Positions 1 through 8,605 of a stretch of DNA of 64,000 bases are shown one piece after another (the stretch's first letter is position 1; each line of letters opens with the position of its first letter). The notes beneath the pieces are model-generated. The model did no database searches, had not been told where the DNA came from, and saw nothing but the letters and a program-made list of their open reading frames with translations. The stretch covers positions 374,501 through 438,500 of the forward strand of contig NZ_JOOE01000004.1 of NCBI RefSeq assembly GCF_000712135.1, given 5' to 3'. This DNA comes from Sphingomonas sp. UNC305MFCol5.2. Lineage in GTDB: Bacteria > Pseudomonadota > Alphaproteobacteria > Sphingomonadales > Sphingomonadaceae. The position numbers and the translations under genes were made by a program.

Positions 1-878
1 CGCGCGGCCTCGTGATGGCGATCGCGATGGCGAAGGAATTGGGCGTCACGACGATCGCGATGCCGACCAACGGCAATGCCGGCGCGGCGGCGGCGGCTTA
101 TGCCGCGCGGGCGGGGATCGAGGCGGTCATCTTCTGTCCCGACGACACGCCCGAGATCAACGTCCGCGAGATCGCGGCGCAGGGCGCACGGGTATACCGG
201 GTCAACGGACTGATCGACGATTGCGGCAAACTGGTCGGGGCGGGGAAGGAAAAGCGCGGCTGGTTCGACTTGTCGACGCTCAAGGAGCCGTATCGGATCG
301 AAGGCAAGAAGACGATGGGGCTCGAGCTCGCCGAGCAGTTCGGCTGGGCGCTTCCCGACGCGATCTTCTACCCAACCGGCGGCGGCACCGGGCTGATCGG
401 GATGTGGAAGGCATTCGACGAGATGGAGGCTTTGGGCTGGATCGGCAGCAAGCGGCCGCGAATGTACGCGGTGCAGGCCGAGGGGTGCGCGCCGATCGTC
501 CGCGCATTCGAGGCGGGCGAGCGGCATGCGGTGCGCTGGGAGGACGCGCATACCGTGGCGGCGGGGATCCGGGTGCCGCAGGCGGTGGGCGATTTCCTGA
601 TCCTCGACGCGGTGCGGGCGAGCGGGGGCAAGGCGCTGGCGGTGAGTGATGCGGCACTGGTCCAGGCTGTCGAGGATGCGGGGAAGAAGGACGGGTTGCT
701 GCTCTGCCCCGAGGGCGGGGCGACGCTGGCCGCGTATCGCGATGCGCTGGCGGCCGGGCTGGTCGATGCCGAGGAGAAGGTCGTGCTGTTCAATTGCGCG
801 ACGGGGCTGAAATATCCGCTGGCGGACCGGTCGGCGTTTCTGGACCGGCATGCGCCGGTGGATTGGGACGCGCTTTAA
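1..878 (+). CDS. thrC: Threonine synthase, 3' part (5' end outside window)
   Basis: PLP-dependent enzyme that converts O-phosphohomoserine to threonine. The open frame runs in from the left edge (the first codons read R-G-L before VMAIAMAKELG), so the PLP-binding lysine and the start lie outside the window. About 290 C-terminal residues are visible. They include NGNAGAAAAAYAARAG in the substrate/PLP domain, the glycine-rich phosphate loop PTGGGTGL, and the C-terminal FNCATGLKYPL typical of plant/cyanobacterial-type threonine synthases. It ends with TAA just before a perfect palindromic element. Threonine dehydratase is a related fold, but the ATGLKYP ending favours threonine synthase. Confidence 0.82.
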   Translation, partial: RGLVMAIAMAKELGVTTIAMPTNGNAGAAAAAYAARAGIEAVIFCPDDTPEINVREIAAQGARVYRVNGLIDDCGKLVGAGKEKRGWFDLSTLKEPYRIEGKKTMGLELAEQFGWALPDAIFYPTGGGTGLIGMWKAFDEMEALGWIGSKRPRMYAVQAEGCAPIVRAFEAGERHAVRWEDAHTVAAGIRVPQAVGDFLILDAVRASGGKALAVSDAALVQAVEDAGKKDGLLLCPEGGATLAAYRDALAAGLVDAEEKVVLFNCATGLKYPLADRSAFLDRHAPVDWDAL

Positions 879-880
879 AT

Positions 881-1012
881 AATCCTCCCCCGCCAGGGGG
901 AGGTGGCACGCGCAGCATGACGGAGGGGGAGGAAGCACGAAGGCAGGTAAGTGCGTCGCTTACCTCCCCCTCCGTCGCTTTCAGTGACACCTCCCCCTGG
1001 CGGGGGAGGATT
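881..1012. repeat. Nested inverted-repeat element (family A, copy 1)
   Basis: Two 25-base arms (881-905 and 988-1012) are perfect reverse complements. The left arm begins AATCCTCCCCCGCCAGGGGG and is itself palindromic. Inside lies a second inverted repeat, GACGGAGGGGGAGG paired with CCTCCCCCTCCGTC. It sits between the convergent threonine synthase and esterase genes and could act as a bidirectional terminator. A close relative lies at 38715-38837, which makes this a dispersed element rather than a private terminator. Confidence 0.85.
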
Positions 1013-1017
1013 GCCCG

Positions 1018-1668
1018 TCAGGCCAGAACCCGCTTCACGAACTTGCCGCCGAGCGCGATGCCGTCGGGATCCACCCCGTGGCCCAGCCCAGGCGAGACAT
1101 GGCTTTCGAGGGGGAAGCCGAGGCGCTCCAGCTCGGCGTGGGCGTGGTGGTAGGCACTGAGCGGGACGATGGTGTCGGCGTCGCCGTGGATCAGCAGGAT
1201 CGGCGGCTTGCTGCGCACCTCGGCGGGGTCGAGCGAAGGGCCGGCGATCATTCCCGAATAGCCGATTATGCCGGCGAGCTGGCGCTCGCGGCGGACGCCG
1301 ACATGGAGCGCCATCATCGTGCCCTGGCTGAAGCCGACAAGGACCAGCTTGCTTTCATCCAGGCCGTGTTCGGCGAGCAGGGCGTCGAGATATGCGTCGA
1401 GCACCGGCGCGGCATGGCGGGCGCCGGCAGCAAGCGCGGAACGGCCGAGATCGTGCAATGCCCACCATTGATAGCCGCCGGGCGCGCCGGGGCAGCGCTC
1501 GGGAGCATTGGGGGCGACGAACAGGGCGTCGGGGAGCAGCTGGCGCCAGATCGGCGCGAGCGAGATCAGATCGGCGCCGTTCGAGCCGTAACCGTGGAGG
1601 AGCACGACGAGCTGCTTCGGCGCGCCGCCGGACAAAGGCGCGAGGCTGGGGCCGTGGAGTTGCTGCAT
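1018..1668 (-). CDS. Alpha/beta-hydrolase, carboxylesterase/phospholipase family
   Basis: 216 residues, matching the YpfH/acyl-protein-thioesterase-like family, which hydrolyses short carboxylic or phospholipid esters. The nucleophile elbow GFSQG puts the catalytic serine near residue 114. The oxyanion region LLHGYGSNG is near residue 24, followed by IHGDADTIVP (Asp) and a C-terminal LGHG histidine. There is no signal peptide, so it is probably cytosolic. It is the last gene of the leftward yajC-secDF operon, 7 bases after the Mth938-like gene. The true substrate cannot be told from sequence. Confidence 0.85.
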   Translation of the reverse strand: MQQLHGPSLAPLSGGAPKQLVVLLHGYGSNGADLISLAPIWRQLLPDALFVAPNAPERCPGAPGGYQWWALHDLGRSALAAGARHAAPVLDAYLDALLAEHGLDESKLVLVGFSQGTMMALHVGVRRERQLAGIIGYSGMIAGPSLDPAEVRSKPPILLIHGDADTIVPLSAYHHAHAELERLGFPLESHVSPGLGHGVDPDGIALGGKFVKRVLA

Positions 1669-1675
1669 GTCTTCT

Positions 1676-2047
1676 TCAGCCGAGCGGATAGAGCGCGCCG
1701 GCGACCCAGCGCAATTCGGCGCGGAGCACGCCCCAGGCGCGTGCGGCGGCGCGGCTGTCCATCGCTTCGACGCCGATGCCGCGCGCGCCGAGCGCCTTGA
1801 CGAGCGCGAGCGGCGGACGAACGAGCGTGTCGCCGGTGCCGAGCAGCAGGAATTCGGGCTGCGGATCGAGGGACAGCAGGGGTGCGAGATCGGCCTCGCC
1901 CAGTTCGGCGATCGGCGGCGGCGACCAGCCGTCGGCGCGCTGGGGCGTGATCAGCAGCCCCTCGTACACGCCTTCGTCGACCTTGAAGCCGCGCCCCGAA
2001 AAGCCGGAGATCACCGGCCCCTCGGCGCTGCGGCGTTCCATCTTCAT
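1676..2047 (-). CDS. Mth938-like domain protein (DUF498 family)
   Basis: 123 residues. The pattern is that of the Mth938/NDUFAF3-like fold: an N-terminal ISGFSGRGFKVDEGVYEG strand region, then PEFLLLGTGD and a helix with ALGARGIGVEAMDSRAAARAW. Relatives often sit beside secDF in alphaproteobacteria; the mitochondrial homologue assists complex I assembly. The bacterial role is not established. The start codon directly abuts the secF stop codon, so translation is probably coupled. Confidence 0.82.
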   Translation of the reverse strand: MKMERRSAEGPVISGFSGRGFKVDEGVYEGLLITPQRADGWSPPPIAELGEADLAPLLSLDPQPEFLLLGTGDTLVRPPLALVKALGARGIGVEAMDSRAAARAWGVLRAELRWVAGALYPLG

Positions 2048-3016
2048 TTACGGCAGGTCGCGCGGCGCGACGCGCTCGCCGTCGGGGGCGCTGCTTTTTC
2101 GCTCTTCGCGGAAGCCGGGCTTGAGGCCGAGCGTGATCAGCAGCGACGACGAGACGTAGATCGACGAATAGGTGCCGACGACGATGCCGAGCATCATCGC
2201 CGCGGTGAAGCCGCGCAGCACATGCCCGCCGAAGAGGAGCAAGGCGGCGAGCGCGAGCATGATCGTGACCGAAGTCATCACGGTGCGGGGAAGCGTCTCG
2301 TTGACCGACAAGTCGATCAGGTCGCGCATCTCCATCTTGCGGAACTTGCGCATGTTCTCGCGGATGCGATCGTCGATCACCATCTTGTCGTTGATCGAAT
2401 AGCCGATGATCGTGAGCACCGCGGCGACGATGTTGAGATCGAAGACGAGCTGGGTGAGCGCGAAGAAGCCCAAGGTCATCAGCACGTCGTGGATGATCGC
2501 GACCGCGGTCGACACGCCGAACTGCCATTCGTAGCGGAACCACGAGAAGATCGCGATGCCGATGATGGCGAGGATCACCGCGAGCACGCCGTTCTGGATC
2601 AGCTCGCCCGAGACTTTGCCCGAGACGGTGGAATAGTTGCTGAAGGTCGCGCCGGGGAATTTCGCCGCGAGCGCCGCCTTGACCTTCTCGACCATCCGGT
2701 TGGTCGCGTCCGCGTCGTTCGTTTCGGGAACCGGCAGGCGGATCGTAATCGTATTGGCGCCGCCAAGCTGCTGGAGCGCGGCCTCGCCCAGGCCAAGCCT
2801 GTTGACCGTCGAGCGCACTTCGTCGAGCGGCGGGGCCGAGACGAATTTCTCCTCGATCGACACGCCGCCGGCAAAGTCGACGCCCATGTTGAGCCCGCGC
2901 GTGACCACCAAAGCGATCGCGGCGATGGTGAGCAGGGCCGTGATCGCGAAGGCGATGTGGCGGATGCGGACGAACCCGATATTGGTGTTGTCCGGAACGA
3001 TCTTGAGGAGCCGCAT
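2048..3016 (-). CDS. secF: Protein translocase subunit SecF
   Basis: 322 residues. Inner-membrane RND-type partner of SecD that uses proton motive force to help the SecYEG channel release exported proteins. It has a first transmembrane helix (about residues 20-40), the GLNMGVDFAGG signature, a periplasmic domain, then five C-terminal membrane helices containing the conserved SINDKMVIDDRIREN region. It lies 14 bases downstream of secD on the same strand. Length and order (yajC-secD-secF) are canonical. Confidence 0.97.
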   Translation of the reverse strand: MRLLKIVPDNTNIGFVRIRHIAFAITALLTIAAIALVVTRGLNMGVDFAGGVSIEEKFVSAPPLDEVRSTVNRLGLGEAALQQLGGANTITIRLPVPETNDADATNRMVEKVKAALAAKFPGATFSNYSTVSGKVSGELIQNGVLAVILAIIGIAIFSWFRYEWQFGVSTAVAIIHDVLMTLGFFALTQLVFDLNIVAAVLTIIGYSINDKMVIDDRIRENMRKFRKMEMRDLIDLSVNETLPRTVMTSVTIMLALAALLLFGGHVLRGFTAAMMLGIVVGTYSSIYVSSSLLITLGLKPGFREERKSSAPDGERVAPRDLP

Positions 3017-3030
3017 GGTTCGGGCGTCCC

Positions 3031-4626
3031 TTAAATGTGGATTTCGGTCGGCCGGTTACGGCGCAACCAGATCGTGACGAGCATGCGGGTGAACACCACT
3101 GCAGTGAACACCGAGGTGGCGATGCCGATCAGCAGCACTACCGCGAAGCCGCGCACCGGGCCCGAGCCGAGGATCAGCATGATGAAGCCCGCGATCGCGT
3201 GCGTCACATTGGCCTCGAAGATCGTCCGGCTCGCTTCCTTATAGCCGAGCTCGACCGACTGGATGATGCTGCGGCCGCGGCGATGCTCCTCGCGGATGCG
3301 TTCGTTGATCAGCACGTTGGCGTCGACCGCGGTGCCGATGGTCAGCACGAAGCCGGCGATGCCCGGCAGCGTCAGCGTCGCGTTGAGCATGCCCATCACC
3401 GCGAGGATGACCAGCACGTTGATGATCACAGCGATCGTCGAATAGATGCCGAAGCGACCATAGGTCAGGATCATGAAGGCGATGACCGCCACGACCGCGA
3501 TGATCGACGCGGTGATGCCCGCCTTGATCGAGTCGGCGCCGAGCTCGGGGCTGACGGTCGATTCCTGTACGACCGTGAGCGGCACCTTGAGCTTGCCCGA
3601 ACGCAATGCGATCGCGAGCTGGTTGGCGCTGTCGACGGTGAAGCCGCCGTTGATCACTGCGCTGCCGCCGAGGATGGGTTCGTTGATGCGCGGCGCCGAG
3701 ATCACCGTGCCGTCGACGATGATCGCGAAGGGCTTGCCCGAATTCTCCTTCGTCACGTTGGCGAAGCGCCGCGAGCCCGCGCCGTCGAGCTGGAGCGTCA
3801 CGCCCGGCGCGCCGGTCTGCGGATCGTAGCTCTGGGAGGCGTTGACCAGCATGTCGCCGGTGATCATCACTTGGCGCTGGACCGCGATTCCCCCGCCGCC
3901 TTCGGCATAGGGCATGATCACCGAGCCCGCGGGCGCGATGCCCTTGGCGAGATCGGCAGGATTGGCATTGGTGTCGACGAGGCGGAATTCGAGCTTGGCG
4001 GTCTTGCCGAGCAGATTCTTGAGCGCGGTCGGATCGTTGAGGCCGGGGACCTGGACGACGATGCGGTTGCCGCCTTCGCGCACCACGGTCGGCTCGACGG
4101 TGCCGAGCGCGTTGATCCGGCGCTCGACCACTTCGCGCGCGTCGTTCATCGCCTCCTCGACGGCCTGGTTCAGCCCCGCCTGGGTGGGAGTGAGCACGAA
4201 CCGCGTCGAATCAACGACGGCGATGTCCCAGTCGCGCTGGCCGGTAGTGCCGACTCCGCTGCCGGTGATCGCCAGCAGCCGCTCGCGCGCCGCATCGACC
4301 TTGGCCGGATCACGGACCATGAAGCTCAATTTGCCGCCCTGGACCGAGATGTCGCCGATCTCGACGCGCGGATCGCGCCGCATCTCGCTGCGGACCTGCT
4401 CCTGCTTCTGCTCGATTCGCGCCTGCGCGACATCGTCGGTCTTGCCTTCGAGCAGCAGATAGGAACCGCCGGCGAGATCGAGGCCGAGATTGATCGAGGG
4501 CTGCGGGATCCACGAGGGCCACGTCTCGCGCACGCTCTTGGGGATGAAGCTCGGAACCGCGAGCGCCACCAGCAGCGCGAGGCCGATGGAGATCGTCAGG
4601 ACCTTCCAGCGCGGAAAATCGAGCAT
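3031..4626 (-). CDS. secD: Protein translocase subunit SecD
   Basis: 531 residues. RND-type auxiliary subunit of the Sec translocon. It carries an N-terminal membrane helix, the GLDLAGGSYLLLE signature, a large periplasmic P1 region, and a C-terminal membrane domain with the conserved GTAVDANVLINERIREE stretch. The ATG overlaps the yajC stop as TGATG, indicating translational coupling. secF follows after 14 bases. Confidence 0.97.
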   Translation of the reverse strand: MLDFPRWKVLTISIGLALLVALAVPSFIPKSVRETWPSWIPQPSINLGLDLAGGSYLLLEGKTDDVAQARIEQKQEQVRSEMRRDPRVEIGDISVQGGKLSFMVRDPAKVDAARERLLAITGSGVGTTGQRDWDIAVVDSTRFVLTPTQAGLNQAVEEAMNDAREVVERRINALGTVEPTVVREGGNRIVVQVPGLNDPTALKNLLGKTAKLEFRLVDTNANPADLAKGIAPAGSVIMPYAEGGGGIAVQRQVMITGDMLVNASQSYDPQTGAPGVTLQLDGAGSRRFANVTKENSGKPFAIIVDGTVISAPRINEPILGGSAVINGGFTVDSANQLAIALRSGKLKVPLTVVQESTVSPELGADSIKAGITASIIAVVAVIAFMILTYGRFGIYSTIAVIINVLVILAVMGMLNATLTLPGIAGFVLTIGTAVDANVLINERIREEHRRGRSIIQSVELGYKEASRTIFEANVTHAIAGFIMLILGSGPVRGFAVVLLIGIATSVFTAVVFTRMLVTIWLRRNRPTEIHI

Positions 4627-4967
4627 CAGTCGTTCGCGGGCTTGCCGCCGCCCAGCGGGCGGACTTCGGCGAGCGTCGACTTGATCGCGCGGACCTTGAC
4701 GTTGGTGCCGAGCTCGATCTCGACTTCGGTCTCGTCGACCTTGGTGACCTTGCCGATCAAGCCGCCGGCTGTGACGACGGTGTCGCCCTTCTTCACGCCC
4801 TGAACAGCGTTCTGAAGATCCTTCATCCGCTTTTGCTGGGGACGGATCATCAGGAAGTAGAAGACCACGAAGATGAGGACGAGCGGCAGCAGCGAAACGA
4901 TCGCGCCTGCGGTGCTTCCGCTTTGTGCGGCGCCTGCGGCCTGTGCATATGCTGGGGTGGCGAACAT
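4626..4967 (-). CDS. yajC: Preprotein translocase subunit YajC
   Basis: 113 residues starting at the MFATPAYAQ methionine. A longer reading back to 5051 exists, but the extra 28 residues are basic and unlike the family. It has a single transmembrane helix (LLPLVLIFVVFYFLMI), then the family hallmark RPQQKRMKD and a small cytosolic domain with VVTAGGLIGKV. It is the accessory subunit of SecDF-YajC and first gene of a five-gene leftward operon. Confidence 0.95.
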   Translation of the reverse strand: MFATPAYAQAAGAAQSGSTAGAIVSLLPLVLIFVVFYFLMIRPQQKRMKDLQNAVQGVKKGDTVVTAGGLIGKVTKVDETEVEIELGTNVKVRAIKSTLAEVRPLGGGKPAND

Positions 4968-5109
4968 GGGTTTCCGGTTGCCTGGATTTGCGGGGCGCGG
5001 AACGGCCCCGTTCAAGCGGCGCGCGCTATCATGCGTTACGGGGACGCGCAACTATTGTCGGCGCCGCTTGCATCCTGCGACGGACCGGAATAGAGGGCGC
5101 ACCCTTGGT

Positions 5110-5186
5110 CGGGGCGTAGCGCAGCCTGGTAGCGCATCACACTGGGGGTGTGGGGGTCGCAGGTTCGAATCCTGTCGCCCCGACCA
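5110..5186 (+). tRNA. tRNA-Pro (anticodon GGG), CCA encoded
   Basis: 77 bases folding as a standard cloverleaf. The acceptor CGGGGCG pairs with CGCCCCG, followed by ACCA. The D arm is GCGC...GCGC, the anticodon stem TCACA/TGTGG with loop CTGGGGG gives anticodon GGG, and the T loop contains TTCGAAT. It closely resembles the proline GGG isoacceptor of other proteobacteria. It points away from yajC. Confidence 0.96.
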
Positions 5187-5302
5187 GAATTTCCGAGCCT
5201 GTCGTGATCGGGAAATGTTCGGTTCCGATCTCCGGCCCGGTGTCCGGGGCATGATTCGGCTCCTGCCGTTGGGCAGAAAACGGTCGGAGCGCCGCACCGG
5301 TT

Positions 5303-5938
5303 TCAGAGATGCGGTTTCCAGCGCTGCAGCAGCAGGCGCCACAGGAAGATCGTGGCGAGCGCGGGCTGGCCGAACCACGGCACGATCAGGCTGACGATAA
5401 GGCTGGTGGCGGCGCCGAGCAGGACCGAATAGCCGCGCTGGCGCAGCGCGAGGCATTGTTCGGGAGGCACATGCTCGCCGACCACGGGAGGCGAGGTGAC
5501 GATGCGCTGGAGCCGGATATTGGCGAGCGCGGCCAGCATCATCCAGCCGCAATAGAAGGCCACCGGCACGCGGTGCCCGTAATATTGGGACGACAACGCC
5601 GTGAAGAACGGCATCGCCGCGATCGTGCACAGCATCACGAGATTGGGGAAGATGATCCGCGAATCCCAGTGACGCGCGCAATCGAAGGCGCGGTGATGCC
5701 CCGCCCAGAACGATCCGATCACGAAGAAGGTGATCAGGAAACTGACGAAATGCGGACTGAGCTGGGCCAGCGCGACGAGGAAGTCGCGATCGGTGCCGCG
5801 CCCGTGCACTTCGGGCACATGGATCTCGATGATCAGCAGCGTGATCGCGATGGCGAACACCGCATCCGAAAAGAAGATCAACCGTTCGAGCGCATGGCCG
5901 GGGCCCTGCAGCTCCGGCTCCTTGCTGGTCCTGCGCAT
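5303..5938 (-). CDS. TMEM175-family (DUF1211) potassium channel-like membrane protein
   Basis: 211 residues. The signature FSDAVFAIAITLL near residue 23 is the family's pore-lining first helix. Further hydrophobic helices follow (FVSFLITFFVIGSFWAGHH, LVMLCTIAAMPFFTAL, VAFYCGWMMLAALANI). Bacterial members conduct potassium as tetramers. The start was set at MRRTSKEPE because the upstream extension is an arginine/proline-rich shadow of the neighbouring basic-protein gene. Function rests on family membership only. Confidence 0.85.
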   Translation of the reverse strand: MRRTSKEPELQGPGHALERLIFFSDAVFAIAITLLIIEIHVPEVHGRGTDRDFLVALAQLSPHFVSFLITFFVIGSFWAGHHRAFDCARHWDSRIIFPNLVMLCTIAAMPFFTALSSQYYGHRVPVAFYCGWMMLAALANIRLQRIVTSPPVVGEHVPPEQCLALRQRGYSVLLGAATSLIVSLIVPWFGQPALATIFLWRLLLQRWKPHL

Positions 5939-5981
5939 GACTCCCCCTTCGAACCTGGTCCCGGCGCCTTCTGCCTGCCGA

Positions 5982-6542
5982 TTATTCGCCGGTCTTGGGG
6001 GGCGTGGGCTTCTTCGGCGCAGGACGGCGCGCCGCGCGCGGCTTGGCGGCACTGCTCTCGCTGGCCTTGCGGCGCGCGGGTGGCTTGGGCGTCGCCGCCG
6101 GCGCTGGCGCGGGTGCGGCGGCCTTGCGGGCGCGCGGGGCCGGAGCGGCCGACGCGGCGGGCTTGCGCGCACGACGCGTGACCGGCTTGGCAGCGGTTTT
6201 GGCTGCGGCCGGCTGGGCGGCCGGTGCCTTGCGAGTGCGCTTGGCGACGGGTTTGGCGACCGCGGCCGCGACATCGGACGCGGCCTGCGCCACTTCGGCG
6301 GCCGTGTCCTTCGCCGTGTCGGCTGCCTTCGCGGCACCTTTCTGCACTGCAGGCTCGTTCTTGAGCTTGGCGGCGATCGCCACCAACCCGGCGGCGAGGA
6401 TATCGGCGACGATCGGATGCTTGGCGAGCTCGGTGAGCTTGCCGCGCACCGCCTTGGGGAGCTTCACCCCCGCGATGCTCTTGGGGAGGAACGAGCCCTT
6501 GCCGGCCGCACCCTTGTCGTCCTTTTTCTTCTTGTCCGCCAT
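5982..6542 (-). CDS. Lys/Ala/Pro-rich protein with histone-H1-like C-terminal tail
   Basis: 186 residues. The N-terminus (MADKKKKDDKGAAGKG) leads into a compact segment (KLPKAVRGKLTELAKHPIVADILAAGLVAIAAKLK) that could form two helices. From about residue 95 it is a low-complexity run of Ala, Pro, Lys and Arg with repeated KP, RRARKP and APAP motifs. Such tails resemble eukaryotic H1 and bacterial H1-like or granule-associated proteins that bind nucleic acid. No enzyme motif is visible. A nucleoid or polyhydroxyalkanoate-granule role is possible but unproven. Confidence 0.7.
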   Translation of the reverse strand: MADKKKKDDKGAAGKGSFLPKSIAGVKLPKAVRGKLTELAKHPIVADILAAGLVAIAAKLKNEPAVQKGAAKAADTAKDTAAEVAQAASDVAAAVAKPVAKRTRKAPAAQPAAAKTAAKPVTRRARKPAASAAPAPRARKAAAPAPAPAATPKPPARRKASESSAAKPRAARRPAPKKPTPPKTGE

Positions 6543-6630
6543 CGCTGTCCTCCGCGTTTCGTGACGACAGTGTCACGGATCACCGCCGGGTGAGTCAACG
6601 CAGGATCGCGATCGAGTGTCCGTGGCCCGA

Positions 6631-6822
6631 TCAGTGCGTGGTGGCTTCAGGCTCTTCGTACTCGAAAACGATGTCGAAACCTTCACCTTCGTCGGACTCG
6701 GTCGTATCGCCGGTGCGTTCGGTCATGGTCTGGCCGCGCCGATCGGCCACGCGCCTGCCGGTTGCGGCGTCGGCATCTCGGCCGATGATCGAGGTCTCGG
6801 GATTGCGGTCGCGGTCAGCCAT
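6631..6822 (-). CDS. Small acidic hypothetical protein (63 aa)
   Basis: Starts at MADRDRNPE, preceded by a GGAG Shine-Dalgarno nine bases upstream; the longer frame to 6888 lacks one. The C-terminus is strongly acidic (ESDEGEGFDIVFEYEEPEATTH). No known domain was recognised and there is no signal peptide. It lies between the basic protein and the glycosyltransferase on the same strand. Its acidic character next to a basic neighbour is noted, but no function is inferred. Confidence 0.6.
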   Translation of the reverse strand: MADRDRNPETSIIGRDADAATGRRVADRRGQTMTERTGDTTESDEGEGFDIVFEYEEPEATTH

Positions 6823-6891
6823 CTTGTTTCTCCAGCCCAACCCGTTCGGGTCAACGGTGCGCGAACCGAGTCGTTCCGCCTCCGCCACGGA

Positions 6892-8082
6892 TCAGGCCAC
6901 GAGGGCGGTGGACCGATGCTTCGCGACGACGCGCTGGAGAAAGGCATGGAGCCGCGCGCTGTTGGCGGCCCAGGTGAAGGGCTCGACCGTTGCGCGGACT
7001 TCCGCCGGATCGGGCGGGTTGGCGATCAGCGCGGCCAAAGCGGCGGCAAAAGCCTCGGGCGTGCGCGTGACGATCCGACCGCCAGTGTCGCTGCCCACGA
7101 CCTGGCGCGCGCCGCCGACATCGGGAATCACTACCGGCGTGCCGCTCGCCAGCGCTTCGAGCCAGGCATTGGCGAGGCCCTCGCGTTCCGAAGCGAGCGC
7201 CATGGCATCGGCGGCGGTGAGCAGGGTCGGAAGATCGGCATGCGGGACCGAGCCGAGCAGGCGGACGCGATCACCGAGCCCGAGCCGGGCGATCTGCGCG
7301 GCGAGCTGGCTCTTGTGGGGGCCCTCGCCCGCGATCCAGAGCTGGACGCCGGGCATGGTCGCGATCGCGTCGATTACGATCTGGTGGCCCTTGAGCGGGA
7401 TCAGTGCACCGACCGAGAGGACCAGCGGGCCGGTGACGCCGAGCGCGGCCTTGGCCTCGGCGCGACTGCCGAGCGCGAAGCGGCCGAAATCGACGCCGGT
7501 GACGATGCATTCGGTGCGATCGCCAGGCAAGCCGAGCGCGGTCATGTCGTCGCGCATCGCCTCGGAAACCGAGAGCAATCCGTCGGCGGCATGCGCGGCG
7601 GCGCGGATCTGGGGGCCGATCACCGGCGAGCGGCCCCAGCCATGGATGTCCGACCCGCGGGCCTTGATCGTCACCGGCACGCCGAAGCGGCGGCCGAGTT
7701 CGACCGCGGCGACGCCGTCGGGGAAGAAGAATTCGGCGTCGATCACATCGAAGGCGAAGTCGCGGCGGATCTCGCGGAGCAAAGGGGTCACGGCGTCGGC
7801 GAGCGCGTGCGCGTGGAAACGGCCGCCCGTGCCGGGAATGTTGCGGAACCGGGGACGACGAACCGCGAGGCCCTTCCAATCTTCGCGTGCGGGAAGCGTG
7901 GCGAGGTTACGGTAGCGGGGCAACCGGTCCAGCGGTGCGGGGGGAAGGCCGAGCGGAGCGACGACGCGCAGCTCGACATCGGGGCGTTCGGCGAGTGCGA
8001 GCGTCTGGCGCTCGACGAAGATGCCGAAATTGGGACGCGTCGCGTCGGGGAACAGAGTGGAGAGGACGAGCACGCGGAGCAT
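6892..8082 (-). CDS. Glycosyltransferase family 4 (GT-B fold)
   Basis: 396 residues. The N-terminal Rossmann half begins LRVLVLSTLFPDATRPNFG and contains a GSDIHGWGR substrate-side loop. The C-terminal nucleotide-sugar half has VGALIPLKGH, the AGEGP strand, and the EREGLANAWLEALASGTPVV motif with the two glutamates of the GT4 EX7E signature. It probably transfers a sugar during exopolysaccharide or glycolipid synthesis. It stands alone, so the acceptor is unknown. Confidence 0.9.
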   Translation of the reverse strand: MLRVLVLSTLFPDATRPNFGIFVERQTLALAERPDVELRVVAPLGLPPAPLDRLPRYRNLATLPAREDWKGLAVRRPRFRNIPGTGGRFHAHALADAVTPLLREIRRDFAFDVIDAEFFFPDGVAAVELGRRFGVPVTIKARGSDIHGWGRSPVIGPQIRAAAHAADGLLSVSEAMRDDMTALGLPGDRTECIVTGVDFGRFALGSRAEAKAALGVTGPLVLSVGALIPLKGHQIVIDAIATMPGVQLWIAGEGPHKSQLAAQIARLGLGDRVRLLGSVPHADLPTLLTAADAMALASEREGLANAWLEALASGTPVVIPDVGGARQVVGSDTGGRIVTRTPEAFAAALAALIANPPDPAEVRATVEPFTWAANSARLHAFLQRVVAKHRSTALVA

Positions 8083-8135
8083 ATCGGCGCCTATACAGCG
8101 CCAAGGTTAATGCTCCGCGTGCGATCCTTCAGGAT

Positions 8136-8489
8136 TTAGCGGCAGCGACGGCTGCTGCTGCTCCGCTCGATCTCGCGGCCGGCGAGCGCGCCGGCGGCGG
8201 CGCCGAGGATGGTGCCGGTGGAGCGATCACCGCGGCTATCGATCGAACGGCCGACCAGTGCACCGGCAACACCGCCGACGACGAGGCCCGTGGTGCCGTT
8301 GGGCTTGCGGCAATAACGGCGGCCGTCGCGGCCACGCCATTCGCGATAGGCATAGCGACGGCGCTGGGTATCGGCGCTGTAGCCGGCCTTATAGTCGTAA
8401 ACCTTGGCCTCGGCCTTGGGGGCCGGCAGGGCCATGGCGGTGGGGATCGCCACCGCAACCGCGCTGAGCGCGACAATGAACTTTCGCAT
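8136..8489 (-). CDS. Glycine-zipper 2TM domain protein, exported
   Basis: 117 residues. It has a cleavable signal peptide (hydrophobic core to about residue 28, PAPKAEA), a basic YRx-rich central stretch, then a glycine zipper GLVVGGVAGALVGR and TILGAAAGALAGREIE characteristic of the 17-kDa-antigen/Rick_17kDa-like family. It likely associates with the outer membrane or periplasmic face. It terminates in a serine/arginine tail (SSSSRRCR). Function is unknown beyond envelope association. Confidence 0.82.
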   Translation of the reverse strand: MRKFIVALSAVAVAIPTAMALPAPKAEAKVYDYKAGYSADTQRRRYAYREWRGRDGRRYCRKPNGTTGLVVGGVAGALVGRSIDSRGDRSTGTILGAAAGALAGREIERSSSSRRCR

Positions 8490-8605
8490 GATTCACTCCC
8501 ATTATGATTCTAGTTGCAGAAACCGTTAGCGAAACGTCCCGCAGTAGCCTGCGGTTTCATGAACCTAAAACTACGTCCCGCTCATCTGACGTTGGGATTT
8601 CAAAC

